A DNA stretch of 8,649 nt. It comes from an uncultured Eubacterium sp. GTDB taxonomy: Bacteria > Bacillota > Clostridia > Oscillospirales > Acutalibacteraceae. Below the pieces are notes generated by a model. That model was not told where the DNA came from and did not search any database. It saw nothing but the letters and a program-made list of their open reading frames with translations. Below are positions 1 to 5,797 of the stretch, piece by piece (the stretch's first letter is position 1; each line of letters begins with the position of its first letter). The stretch covers positions 1 to 8,649 of the forward strand of contig CAJOER010000083.1 of assembly GCA_905233805.1 (NCBI GenBank), in the 5' to 3' direction. A program made the translations under genes and the position numbers.

Positions 1-1648
1 TATTTACTTAAAAAGTTTCTTCCTCAGATTGAGTTTTCAAGCTATGAGGAATTCAAGGAAAAATTTAAAATCAACGTACCCGAGAATTTTAATTTCGGTT
101 TTGACGTAGTTGACGCGTGGGCGGAGCACGAGCCCGAAAAACGCGCCCTCCTCTGGGTTAACGAGGAGGACGAGGAGCATACCTTCACCTTCACCGATAT
201 TAAAAAGCTCTCGAATAAGACGGCTAATTTCTTTAAGAGCCTCGGTCTTAAAAAGGGCGACGTCGTAATGATGATTATGCGCCGCCGCTGGGAATACTGG
301 GTATGCGCTACCGCGCTTCACAAGCTCGGCGTTATTCTTATTCCCGCAACCCTTCAGCTCACAAAAAAGGACATAGTTTTCAGAGGCAACGCCGCGAAGG
401 TTAAGACGGTAGTCTGCGTTGACGACGACTTTGTTATATCGCAGATGGAGGAATCCTTCCCCGAAATACCGTCCCTTGAAAACAAAATCCTTGTAGGCAA
501 AAAGCGCGAGGGCTGGCTCGATTATCATGAAGAGATTGAAAAGTTTTCAGACGAGCTCAGCCGCCCGACGGGCGACGAGGCAACGAAGTGGGACGACGTT
601 ATGCTCGTTTATTTCACGAGCGGAACTACGGGTATGCCCAAGCTCGTTCAGCATAACTTCGCGCACCCTCTCGGCCATATCGTAACCGCCAAATACTGGC
701 AGCACGTTGAGGAAAACAAGCTTCATATGAGCGTTTCCGACTCGGGCTGGGCAAAGTTCGGCTGGGGAAAGATTTACGGCCAGTGGATTTGCGGCGCGAC
801 TATCTTCTGCTACGATATGATAGGCAGGTTCAACCCGAAAAACCTGCTCTCGAAGGTTCAGAAATACGGCGTTACCACCTTCTGCGTTCCGCCTACTATG
901 TACCGCTTTATGCTTCAGGAGGATTTATCTCAGTTTGATTTATCCTGCCTGCATCACTGCGCTACTGCGGGCGAACCCCTCAACCCCGAGGTTGTTAAAA
1001 AGTGGAAGGAGCTTGTAGGTCATCAGATTTACGAGGGCTTCGGCCAGAGAGTGGTTCGAGCCGATTCAGGGCGCTACGGGAAAGCCGAATCCGCTTTTCG
1101 ATATTCAGCTTCTTGACGCCGACGGAAATATCTGTGAGGACGGCGAGGAGGGCTCGCTTACGATTATGGACGTTAAGCATAATCCTCCCGTAGGACTTTT
1201 CACGGGATATTATAAGAACCCCGAGATGACCGAGGAAAAGCTCGGCGGAATCGGATACAACACGGGCGACGTTCTTTGGCGTGACAGTGACGGTTATTAC
1301 CGCTTTGTCGGCAGAAACGACGACGTTATCAAGTGCTCGGGTTACCGTATCGGTCCCTTTGAGGTTGAGTCCGCGCTCGTTGCTCACGACGCGGTAGTAG
1401 AGTGCGCAATTACCGGTGCTCCCGACCCGATTAGAGGCCAGGTAGTTAAGGCGACCGTTGTTCTTGCAAGGGGCTATACCCCGAGCGAGGAGCTTACAAA
1501 GGAGCTTCAAACCCACGTTAAGCATATGACCGCGCCTTATAAGTACCCGCGTATAATCGAATACGTTGACGAGCTTCCCAAGACCGTCGGCGGAAAAATC
1601 AAGCGTGCCGAAATCCGCAAGGCGGACGAGGATTCGTTTAATAAGTAA
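1..1648 (+). pseudogene. Acyl-CoA synthetase (medium-chain/acetyl-CoA synthetase-like), 5' partial, frameshifted by internal deletion
   Basis: ANL-superfamily enzyme that would activate a carboxylic acid with ATP to an acyl-adenylate and pass it to CoA. The first visible residues (YLLKKFLPQIEF) are probably only a few codons from the true start, outside the window. Frame 1 carries the P-loop TSGTTGMPK (616-642) and reads to YEGFGQ (1030-1047). Homology then continues in another frame from EWFEPIQGATGKP (1049 on), through NTGD, GRNDDVIKCSGYRIG (from 1310) and the C-terminal PKTVGGKIKR with the adenylation lysine at 1595-1597, ending at TAA 1646-1648. About ten residues (normally T/S-E-T plus a short linker) are missing between Q and E, a net loss of about 29 nt. 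That removes the conserved A5-type motif and puts a stop at 1114-1116. Restored length would be about 558 residues, normal for the family. The substrate cannot be told. Family call is firm; whether the lesion is biological or an assembly error is open. Confidence 0.88.
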
Positions 1649-1652
1649 AATG

Positions 1653-1680
1653 AAAGCAGCGACGGTGTCGCTGCTTTTTT
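1653..1680 (+). terminator. Intrinsic terminator after the acyl-CoA synthetase
   Basis: An 11-bp perfect stem (AAAGCAGCGAC, loop GGT, GTCGCTGCTTT) begins 4 nt after the TAA stop and runs into six T residues. It ends the plus-strand transcript of the acyl-CoA synthetase. Confidence 0.9.
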
Positions 1681-1698
1681 CGTCTTTTAAAATGTTGT

Positions 1699-1733
1699 GC
1701 CGGACTTTCTTCGCAACAACGCAACAGTCCAGC
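1699..1733 (-). repeat. Short inverted-repeat module A near tRNA-Val
   Basis: On the minus strand a 35-nt segment is bounded by GCTGGACT and AGTCCGGC, which pair over 8 bp with one G-U wobble. On the plus strand the same position is an A-C mismatch, so the minus-strand RNA is the better folder. Its 3' flank GAAGAAAGTCC(A/G)GC is nearly the same as that of the larger module at 1789-1884, so the two appear related. There is no coding potential I trust. It lies downstream of the second tRNA-type terminator. Function unknown. Confidence 0.5.
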
Positions 1734-1743
1734 TTAATAAAGC

Positions 1744-1774
1744 AAAAAACAGTAGCGTTTAGCTACTGTTTTTT
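1744..1774 (-). terminator. Bidirectional intrinsic terminator beside the tRNA-Val 3'-end duplicate
   Basis: A 13-bp perfect stem (AAAAAACAGTAGC / GCTACTGTTTTTT) with a 5-nt loop, and T-runs on both strands. On the minus strand it follows the duplicated tRNA 3' end by 3 nt, the same arrangement as the terminator behind the intact tRNA-Val. It may also back up termination of the plus-strand acyl-CoA synthetase transcript. Confidence 0.8.
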
Positions 1775-1777
1775 ACT

Positions 1778-1797
1778 TGGTGGAGACTGCTGGACTT
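1778..1797 (-). pseudogene. tRNA-Val 3'-end fragment (partial duplicate)
   Basis: Twenty bases are identical to the 3' end of the intact tRNA-Val gene at 1928-1947: CCA, discriminator A, the whole acceptor 3' strand and part of the T arm. The match ends at the T-loop. Upstream (higher coordinates) the sequence is the structured module at 1789-1884, with no anticodon or D arm. This is either the remains of a tandem tRNA-Val duplicate that lost its 5' three-quarters, or an attachment-site-like repeat left by an element. It cannot make a functional tRNA. Confidence 0.75.
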
Positions 1798-1884
1798 TCT
1801 TCTCAGCTATCGAAAGCCCCACTGGGGCTTTCTCCCAATCGCGGCACTTTCTGCGCCGCTCTTGGAGTTCGTTTCAAGTCCAGC
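1789..1884 (-). repeat. 96-nt structured inverted-repeat module B, overlapping the tRNA-Val fragment
   Basis: Read on the minus strand, the ends GCTGGACTT and AAGTCCAGC pair over 9 bp. Inside are two further helices: CTCCAA with TTGGGAG enclosing a 7-bp hairpin GCGGCGC/GTGCCGC (loop AGAAA), and a perfect 9-bp hairpin GAAAGCCCC/GGGGCTTTC (loop AGT). The result is a three-way-junction shape. In the GCGGCGC stem the minus strand has a G-U pair where the plus strand would have A-C, favouring an RNA made in the same direction as tRNA-Val. The outer stem coincides with the T-arm sequence of the duplicated tRNA end. It could be a small mobile palindromic repeat inserted in a tRNA T-arm or a structured transcript. 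I do not recognise a named family. Confidence 0.55.
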
Positions 1885-1886
1885 CC

Positions 1887-1928
1887 AAAAATAAATAAGA
1901 CAGCAACATAAGTTACTGTCTTATTTAT
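1887..1928 (-). terminator. Intrinsic terminator of tRNA-Val
   Basis: A 13-bp perfect stem (ATAAATAAGACAG / CTGTCTTATTTAT), extended inside by three further pairs after one mismatch. On the minus strand it is followed by five U residues. It begins right at the tRNA CCA end, sharing one base with it. Confidence 0.85.
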
Positions 1929-2004
1929 GGTGGAGACTGCTGGACTTGAACCAGTGACCCCTTGCATGTCAAGCAAGTACTCTAACCAGCTGAGCTAAGC
2001 CTCC
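1928..2004 (-). tRNA. tRNA-Val (anticodon GAC)
   Basis: The minus strand folds as a complete 77-nt tRNA with encoded CCA (1928-1930) and discriminator A (1931). The acceptor is GGAGGCT/AGTCTCC with one G-T pair. The anticodon stem CTTGC/GCAAG carries loop TTGACAT, giving anticodon GAC (1968-1970) for valine GUC codons. The T arm is CTGG-TTCAAGT-CCAG and the D arm contains AGCTGGTTA. It has its own promoter (2020-2048) and terminator. Confidence 0.96.
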
Positions 2005-2019
2005 GTAAAACGTAAGGCT

Positions 2020-2048
2020 ATTTTATCACTCCGCCGTGCTTTTGTCAA
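2020..2048 (-). promoter_or_regulatory. Sigma-A-type promoter of tRNA-Val
   Basis: Minus strand: -35 TTGACA (2048-2043), a 17-nt spacer, and -10 TAAAAT (2025-2020). This lies 15 nt before the mature tRNA 5' end, a strong stable-RNA-type promoter. It sits just past the stop codon of the upstream membrane-protein gene, which has no terminator of its own and may read through. Confidence 0.85.
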
Positions 2049-2054
2049 TTCGTT

Positions 2055-2702
2055 TTATATAATTCCGAGCGGAATAAGTACTGCAAGAAGAATCGCAACG
2101 CAGCCCCAGAGGCAGATGAGAAACTTCTTCTGCGTCTTTCTCGGCTTGTCATAAATAAGATTTGCCGCAAGGAAGAAGGGGATATACGTCGTGATGAATA
2201 CGGGCAGCGCACCCCACCATTTATATACCCAGATAAACGCGGGAGTTGAGGCGAGAAAAATCTCAAATACCGAGAAGAACAGCGCGTTGCCTATCGCAAA
2301 CGCAATTCTGTTGTTTATTCCGAGTATCTTTTTATCCTTATCCTCGGGAAGAAGCCCAACGCTCATAAAGCCCGCAACCGAGAACATGAGCGAAAGCTCC
2401 CACGATACGCCGACTAAGAGTATAAAGCTCGTGCTTTCGGGCGAAACGTGCCAGAGCGCATACCCCGTAAAATGGCATATTACTGCGTTTGCAATCTCAT
2501 AGAGCCAGTGAACTCCGTAAAGCGCAAGCGCGGCAGCCATGGCGTTATAGTTTTTCTTTTTCCACTGGGGAATCCATATTCCCACGATAACAAGAGCTAA
2601 AAGCGCAATAAAAGTCCAGTTGAAATTAGCCGTACTTCTTACCGCATTTTTAGCTGCCTCCGCCGCAGCCATCGAAGCAGCGGAACCGTCTCCGAATAAC
2701 AT
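2055..2702 (-). CDS. Uncharacterised polytopic membrane protein (215 aa)
   Basis: I do not recognise the family. The protein is strongly hydrophobic, with about six likely membrane helices at residues ~29-46, 53-78, 92-117, 132-152, 155-184 and 193-213. The N-terminus is short, Ala/Ser-rich and non-hydrophobic (MLFGDGSAAS...). Charged linkers KKKNYN (~48-53) and PEDKDKK (~119-125) lie between helices, and the tail is almost absent. Aromatic residues cluster in the second and fifth helices (GVHWLYEI, WVYKWWGALP). The ATG at 2702 is supported by an AAGGAGA site 8-9 nt upstream and a promoter further up; the stop is TAA. It is a single gene transcribed towards tRNA-Val. No catalytic or transport signature is visible, so no function is proposed. 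Confidence 0.8.
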   Translation of the reverse strand: MLFGDGSAASMAAAEAAKNAVRSTANFNWTFIALLALVIVGIWIPQWKKKNYNAMAAALALYGVHWLYEIANAVICHFTGYALWHVSPESTSFILLVGVSWELSLMFSVAGFMSVGLLPEDKDKKILGINNRIAFAIGNALFFSVFEIFLASTPAFIWVYKWWGALPVFITTYIPFFLAANLIYDKPRKTQKKFLICLWGCVAILLAVLIPLGII

Positions 2703-2745
2703 AATTTCACTCTCCTTATATTAATGTTTGTAATCCTTATAATTA

Positions 2746-2774
2746 ATTATACAATAAAAGAGTGATTAAAACAA
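2746..2774 (-). promoter_or_regulatory. Promoter of the membrane-protein gene
   Basis: Minus strand: perfect -10 TATAAT (2751-2746), 17-nt spacer, weak -35 TTGTTT (2774-2769). The -10 is about 45 nt upstream of the start codon. The upstream side abuts the excisionase remnant. Confidence 0.55.
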
Positions 2775-2787
2775 TATAATTATTATT

Positions 2788-2871
2788 GACTTCCCGACAA
2801 TCAAGGTCGGCAAGAATTACAAAGTTATGAAATCCGCTTTCATTGACTGGTGCAGGGAACGGAGAGTATAA
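2788..2871 (+). pseudogene. C-terminal remnant of an excisionase-family DNA-binding protein
   Basis: One frame reads DFPTIKVGKNYKVMKSAF followed by IDWCRERRV and TAA (2869-2871). This matches the C-terminal half of the small helix-turn-helix excisionase proteins (Xis-like, HTH_17/MerR-type fold) of integrative elements, with the pattern FPxIKxGxxYxxxKSxFxxWC. Upstream of residue D the sequence becomes AT-rich repeats of Ile/Asn codons with an in-frame TAA at 2767-2769 and no start, so the N-terminal helix-turn-helix part is gone. An intrinsic terminator follows 2 nt after the stop. This suggests a departed or decayed mobile element. The assignment rests on motif memory, not a search. Confidence 0.6.
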
Positions 2872-2873
2872 GC

Positions 2874-2907
2874 GTACAGCCACCAAATCGGTGGCTGTAC
2901 TTTTTTT
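2874..2907 (+). terminator. Intrinsic terminator behind the excisionase remnant
   Basis: A perfect 11-bp stem GTACAGCCACC / GGTGGCTGTAC with 5-nt loop, then seven T residues. It probably once ended the transcript of the lost element and now insulates the downstream operon. Confidence 0.9.
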
Positions 2908-2915
2908 GTGTGTTG

Positions 2916-2924
2916 TGATATAAT
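2916..2924 (+). promoter_or_regulatory. Extended -10 promoter of the M24/repeat-protein operon
   Basis: TGATATAAT is a perfect -10 hexamer (2919-2924) with the TG extension. No good -35 is seen, because the expected position falls inside the preceding terminator. The start codon is 33 nt downstream of the hexamer, giving a short leader. Confidence 0.6.
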
Positions 2925-2957
2925 GGGACAAATAATATTTTTCATTAGGGAAATCAA

Positions 2958-3647
2958 ATGACAAATCTACAAATTCAAAGTATTGCCAAGCAAACAATTG
3001 AATATATTAAAACACAGATTTGTGTCGGTCAGTCATTGGAAAAAATCAGAAGTCTCTGCGAAAACAAAATGCTTGAATTAGGCGCAGATTCATTTTGGTA
3101 TTATGATATAGGTGCATTGGCATTTTCAGGAACGGATACAACTATTTCTATCTCCGGAAGAATATATAAAACTCCAAGCAGCAAAATTCAAGTTAACGAC
3201 ATAATCACTATTGATTTAAGTCCGCAATCAAATCACGTTTGGGGTGATTATGCACGGACAATAGTTGTTGAAAATGGTGAGGTTGTAAACAACATAAACG
3301 ATATTAGCAATGCAGAATGGAAACAAGGATTGTTGTTTGAAAACGAGCTGCATAAAGAATTGTTATCCTTTGCTACGCCGGATACTACATTTGAAGAACT
3401 GTATTTTCAAATGAACAGTTATATTACAAAGAACGGTTTCATAAACTTGGATTTTAACAAAAACCTTGGTCATTCAATTGCTAAACACAAAATACAAAGG
3501 ATTTATTTAGAAAAAGGAAACCAAAAGAAACTCGGAAGCGTTGAGTATTTTACTTTTGAACCACACATCGGCAAAGCAAATTCTCTGTACGGATACAAGA
3601 AAGAAAACATATATCATTTTGTCGGCAATGAATTAAAAGCGTTGTGA
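2958..3647 (+). CDS. Short M24-family metallopeptidase-like protein (229 aa)
   Basis: The pita-bread fold of the M24 family (methionine aminopeptidase / Xaa-Pro aminopeptidase) is indicated by the five metal ligands in order: D86 (IDLSP), D97 (GDYART), H172 (LGHSIA), E201 (FTFEPHIG) and E216 (KKENIYHF). These would hold a two-metal centre acting on N-terminal peptide bonds in the cytoplasm. It has only the catalytic domain, without the N-terminal domain of full aminopeptidase P. The histidine usually found between the N-terminal part and the first Asp (H79 in E. coli MetAP) has no visible equivalent: the stretch reads SGTDTTISISG. The second substrate-side His after the GH motif is also not in its usual place. 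The start has a weak GGG site 7 nt upstream; the stop is TGA. Base and codon use are AT-richer than the flanking core genes, suggesting transfer. It is followed 16 nt later by the repeat-protein gene. Confidence 0.8.
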   Translation: MTNLQIQSIAKQTIEYIKTQICVGQSLEKIRSLCENKMLELGADSFWYYDIGALAFSGTDTTISISGRIYKTPSSKIQVNDIITIDLSPQSNHVWGDYARTIVVENGEVVNNINDISNAEWKQGLLFENELHKELLSFATPDTTFEELYFQMNSYITKNGFINLDFNKNLGHSIAKHKIQRIYLEKGNQKKLGSVEYFTFEPHIGKANSLYGYKKENIYHFVGNELKAL

Positions 3648-3663
3648 AATAAAGGGAGATATA

Positions 3664-4368
3664 ATGAAAATAGCAAACGGTATGGAATTCATAAATGATG
3701 AAGCCGTAATAGGAAAATGGAATAATATTGGTTGGCTTGATAATACATATAGTACGTCACTTGAAAGTTTAAATGAAAAAAGCGGTGAATATGATACTCT
3801 GTATTTTCTACCTAACGGTGAGTCATATTGGATATTTGAGGGCTGGACAAAGAGCGTTCTTTTAATACATTACGGTGGAGATGAGCCTATCCTAACATAC
3901 AAATATGATATTCAAAGAATTGACAATAAGGATTATCTGTTTTTTAGAGTAGAGGATAAGACCGAAGTTTTCATTAAGGTCAACTCAAAACACTACACAA
4001 AAGCAACTCTCGGAAGACACGATAATATTAACCTTCCGTTTGTTTACGATAAGCGGGTGATCGGAAAGTGGAAGTCAGTTGCATTTGTAGATGCAATAGA
4101 TGCCTTTTCCCCTGACAATGAGTGTGACGGTCTTTATCTGAAAGAAATCGAATTCTTTTCTGACGGCAGATTAGAACAGACTACTATGGATGAAGTTTGG
4201 CACGACAAATGGACTAAAGGGTCTGTTATTAATCTTCATCGGACAACCGTTGCTGCTTATGAAATACGTGTAATAAACGGCACAGAGTATTTGTTTATGG
4301 AGTGGAAAATGGGTAACTACATTTATGGCGGTATGGAACCCGAGTTTTATGTCTTTATCCGTTCATAA
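3664..4368 (+). CDS. Protein of two tandem 'GKW...WTKG' domains (234 aa)
   Basis: The protein is an internal duplication. Copy 1 (about residues 14-106) and copy 2 (about 131-234) share, in order, VIGKW, L(Y/K)..F..(N/D)G, WTK(S/G), Y(D/E)I..I(D/N)..(D/E)YLF, and a final (E/Y)VFI(K/R). Copy 2 keeps the fuller form, including EWKMGNYIYGGMEPEFYV. From memory, similar single domains occur at the C-termini of clostridial BlaR1/M56-type membrane proteins and in stand-alone proteins, probably a small beta-barrel (lipocalin-like) fold; that is an inference. No signal peptide or membrane helix is seen, so it is likely cytoplasmic. The start is set by AAGGGAGA 5 nt upstream of ATG; the stop is TAA. 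It is co-transcribed with the M24 protein and similarly AT-rich. Function unknown. Confidence 0.8.
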   Translation: MKIANGMEFINDEAVIGKWNNIGWLDNTYSTSLESLNEKSGEYDTLYFLPNGESYWIFEGWTKSVLLIHYGGDEPILTYKYDIQRIDNKDYLFFRVEDKTEVFIKVNSKHYTKATLGRHDNINLPFVYDKRVIGKWKSVAFVDAIDAFSPDNECDGLYLKEIEFFSDGRLEQTTMDEVWHDKWTKGSVINLHRTTVAAYEIRVINGTEYLFMEWKMGNYIYGGMEPEFYVFIRS

Positions 4369-4402
4369 CTCAGACAATACCCAAATCTCTTGAAATAGTT
4401 TC

Positions 4403-4436
4403 AGCCTCGGCAGTACACTGCCGAGGCTATATTTTT
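4403..4436 (+). terminator. Intrinsic terminator of the M24/repeat-protein operon
   Basis: A perfect 11-bp GC-rich stem AGCCTCGGCAG / CTGCCGAGGCT with loop TACA, then ATATTTTT. It lies 35 nt after the repeat-protein stop. Confidence 0.88.
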
Positions 4437-4443
4437 GTTTGCA

Positions 4444-4502
4444 AAGTGGTTGGCAAGTGGTTGACGTTCAGGAAAACTGAAGTGCGCTGAAGGCAACTGA
4501 AG
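4444..4502 (+). repeat. Short direct repeats at 10-11-bp period
   Basis: AAGTGGTTG occurs at 4444-4452 and 4455-4463 (period 11). CTGAAG occurs at 4477, 4487 and 4497 (period exactly 10). The spacing is about one helical turn, as in arrays of protein-binding sites. The stretch 4441-4566 otherwise holds no gene that I can support. Integrase arm-type sites are possible given the excisionase remnant and the nearby tRNA, but no integrase is present. Confidence 0.4.
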
Positions 4503-4568
4503 TCAGCCATTCGGATTTTTGCATATTATGTTTAGTGCCTATTTAAGCCAATTTAGAGCGATTTGCAT

Positions 4569-4601
4569 AAAAATAAAGCAGGTTAGAAACCTGCTTTATT
4601 T
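4569..4601 (-). terminator. Intrinsic terminator of tRNA-Pro
   Basis: A 13-bp perfect stem (AAATAAAGCAGGT / ACCTGCTTTATTT), loop TAGAA, with five U on the minus strand. It starts at the tRNA CCA end, sharing one base. Confidence 0.88.
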
Positions 4602-4676
4602 GGTCGGAGTGACAGGACTTGAACCTGCGACTCCTTGACCCCCAGTCAAGTGCGCTACCACCTGCGCTACACCCCG
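4601..4676 (-). tRNA. tRNA-Pro (anticodon GGG)
   Basis: A 76-nt minus-strand tRNA with encoded CCA (4601-4603) and discriminator A. The acceptor is CGGGGTG/CACTCCG with one G-T pair. The anticodon stem CTTGA/TCAAG has loop CTGGGGG, giving GGG (4641-4643) for proline CCC/CCU codons. The T arm is GCAGG-TTCAAGT-CCTGT. It has its own promoter and terminator. Confidence 0.96.
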
Positions 4677-4697
4677 ATGCATTTTTAATGCCTATAT

Positions 4698-4726
4698 AAT
4701 ATAACACATTTGATTTTCATTTTCAA
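4698..4726 (-). promoter_or_regulatory. Promoter of tRNA-Pro
   Basis: Minus strand: -35 TTGAAA (4726-4721), 17-nt spacer, -10 TATATT (4703-4698), ending 21 nt before the tRNA 5' end. It lies immediately after the asnA terminator. Confidence 0.75.
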
Positions 4727-4736
4727 CAACTTTTTT

Positions 4737-4767
4737 AAAAAAATAGGGAGAGGGGTTTCCTCTCCCT
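4737..4767 (-). terminator. Intrinsic terminator of the asnS-asnA operon
   Basis: Minus strand: perfect 9-bp stem AGGGAGAGG / CCTCTCCCT with 5-nt loop, then TATTTTTTT. It begins 5 nt after the asnA TAA. Confidence 0.92.
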
Positions 4768-4772
4768 TTGTT

Positions 4773-5774
4773 TTACAGAAGAATTATGTTGTGCTCTTTG
4801 CACTCTTTTCTCATTTCGTCGGTCCATACGGCGCACTGAACCTCGCCGATATGCGCCTTTTCGAGAAGGAGCATACAAAGCCGCGACTGACCTATTCCGC
4901 CGCCTATCGTGAGGGGAAGGGTTCCGTCGAGGATTCCCTGATGGAACTTGAAGCTCTCTCTCTCGAGAGCCCCCTCTTCTTTAAGCTGAGCGTGAAGACT
5001 TTCGGCGTCTACTCTTATACCCATTGAGCTTATCTCAAAGGCGCAGCCGAGCAGCTCGTTCCAGAGAAGAATATCCCCGTTGAGTTTCCAGTCGTCATAG
5101 TCCGGCGCGCGTCCGTCGTGCTTGATGCCGCTTTTAAGCTTTCCGCCTATCTGCATAAGGAATACCGTGCCGTGCTCCTTTACGATTTTGTCCTCCCTCT
5201 CCTTCGGGGTGAGGTCGGGGTACATATCCTCAAGCTCCTGAGTAGTGATGAAGAAAACGTCCTTCTTCATTTCAAAGCCGAGTACGGGGAACTTTTCCTT
5301 AACCTTTTCGTTCGTTTCATAAACGGCTTCAACGATTTTTCTTACGATTTCTTTAAGAAATTCAACGTTGCGCTCCTCTTTCGTTATAACTCTGCACCAG
5401 TCCCACTGGTCGACGAAAAGGGAGTGAAGGTTATCCGTGTCGTCGTCGCGGCGGATAGCGTTCATATCGGTATAAATTCCCTCGTCGGGTTTATAGCCGT
5501 AGCGGTAAAGCGCGCGTCTTTTCCACTTTGCGAGGGACTGAACAACCTCCGCCTCGCCGTCTATGTTCATCATGGTAAAGTGAACCTTTCTTTCAACGCC
5601 GTTAAGGTCGTCGTTGATGCCGCTTGCCTTCGTTACCATAAGAGGCGCGGTAATCCTGTCAAGGTTGAGCGCCTTTGAAAGCGTTGACTGAAAAGTATCC
5701 TTTACAACTTTAATTGCCTTTTGTGTTTCTCTTTGTGAAAGCTTGGATTTATAATCCGCAGGATAAATCATCAT
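4773..5774 (-). CDS. asnA: Aspartate-ammonia ligase (asparagine synthetase A)
   Basis: Makes asparagine from aspartate, ammonia and ATP through an aspartyl-adenylate. It is a cytoplasmic class II synthetase-fold enzyme related to AspRS/AsnRS catalytic domains. Its 333 residues match the usual ~330. Family stretches seen: ITAPLMV (41-47), VQSLAKWKR (78-86), SLFVDQWDWCRVI (118-130), KHDGRAPDYDDW (218-229), LNGDILLWNELLGCAFEISS (231-250) and the C-terminal LTIGGGIGQSRLCMLLL (288-304). No lesions are seen. The start is the first of two adjacent ATGs (5774), 8 nt after a GGAGG site; the stop is TAA. It sits 23 nt downstream of the restored asnS end, so both are transcribed from the T-box-controlled promoter at 7440-7469. 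It is the intact member of the asparagine operon. Confidence 0.96.
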   Translation of the reverse strand: MMIYPADYKSKLSQRETQKAIKVVKDTFQSTLSKALNLDRITAPLMVTKASGINDDLNGVERKVHFTMMNIDGEAEVVQSLAKWKRRALYRYGYKPDEGIYTDMNAIRRDDDTDNLHSLFVDQWDWCRVITKEERNVEFLKEIVRKIVEAVYETNEKVKEKFPVLGFEMKKDVFFITTQELEDMYPDLTPKEREDKIVKEHGTVFLMQIGGKLKSGIKHDGRAPDYDDWKLNGDILLWNELLGCAFEISSMGIRVDAESLHAQLKEEGALERESFKFHQGILDGTLPLTIGGGIGQSRLCMLLLEKAHIGEVQCAVWTDEMRKECKEHNIILL

Positions 5775-5797
5775 AGTTTCGTCCTCCTTTATGATGT

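Noticed and set aside
995..1525. Antisense 176-codon open frame over the acyl-CoA synthetase
   Set aside because: It is a shadow of the GC-rich real frame; it spans the deletion and shows no family motifs.
1566..1898. Plus-strand open frame of 110 codons across the acyl-CoA synthetase end and the tRNA-Val repeat cluster
   Set aside because: It overlaps a real gene end, a terminator and repeat hairpins, has no ribosome binding site, and its composition is explained by those features.
2743..2997. Minus-strand 84-codon frame across the excisionase remnant, terminator and M24 start
   Set aside because: It reads through an obvious terminator hairpin and a promoter, and the AT-rich sequence gives open frames by chance.
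4441..4566. Possible integrase C-terminal remnant
   Set aside because: No frame gives a stretch resembling the integrase catalytic RHRY region; only short ambiguous peptides are seen.
1938..4620. Shared GGACTTGAACC in tRNA-Val and tRNA-Pro as att sites of one element spanning 2-4.6 kb
   Set aside because: The shared bases are the universal T-arm sequence of tRNAs; the flanking acceptor bases differ, so they are not evidence of att repeats.
5118..5678. Plus-strand 186-codon frame opposite asnA
   Set aside because: asnA is a clear, complete family member on the other strand and the shadow has no motif or ribosome binding site.
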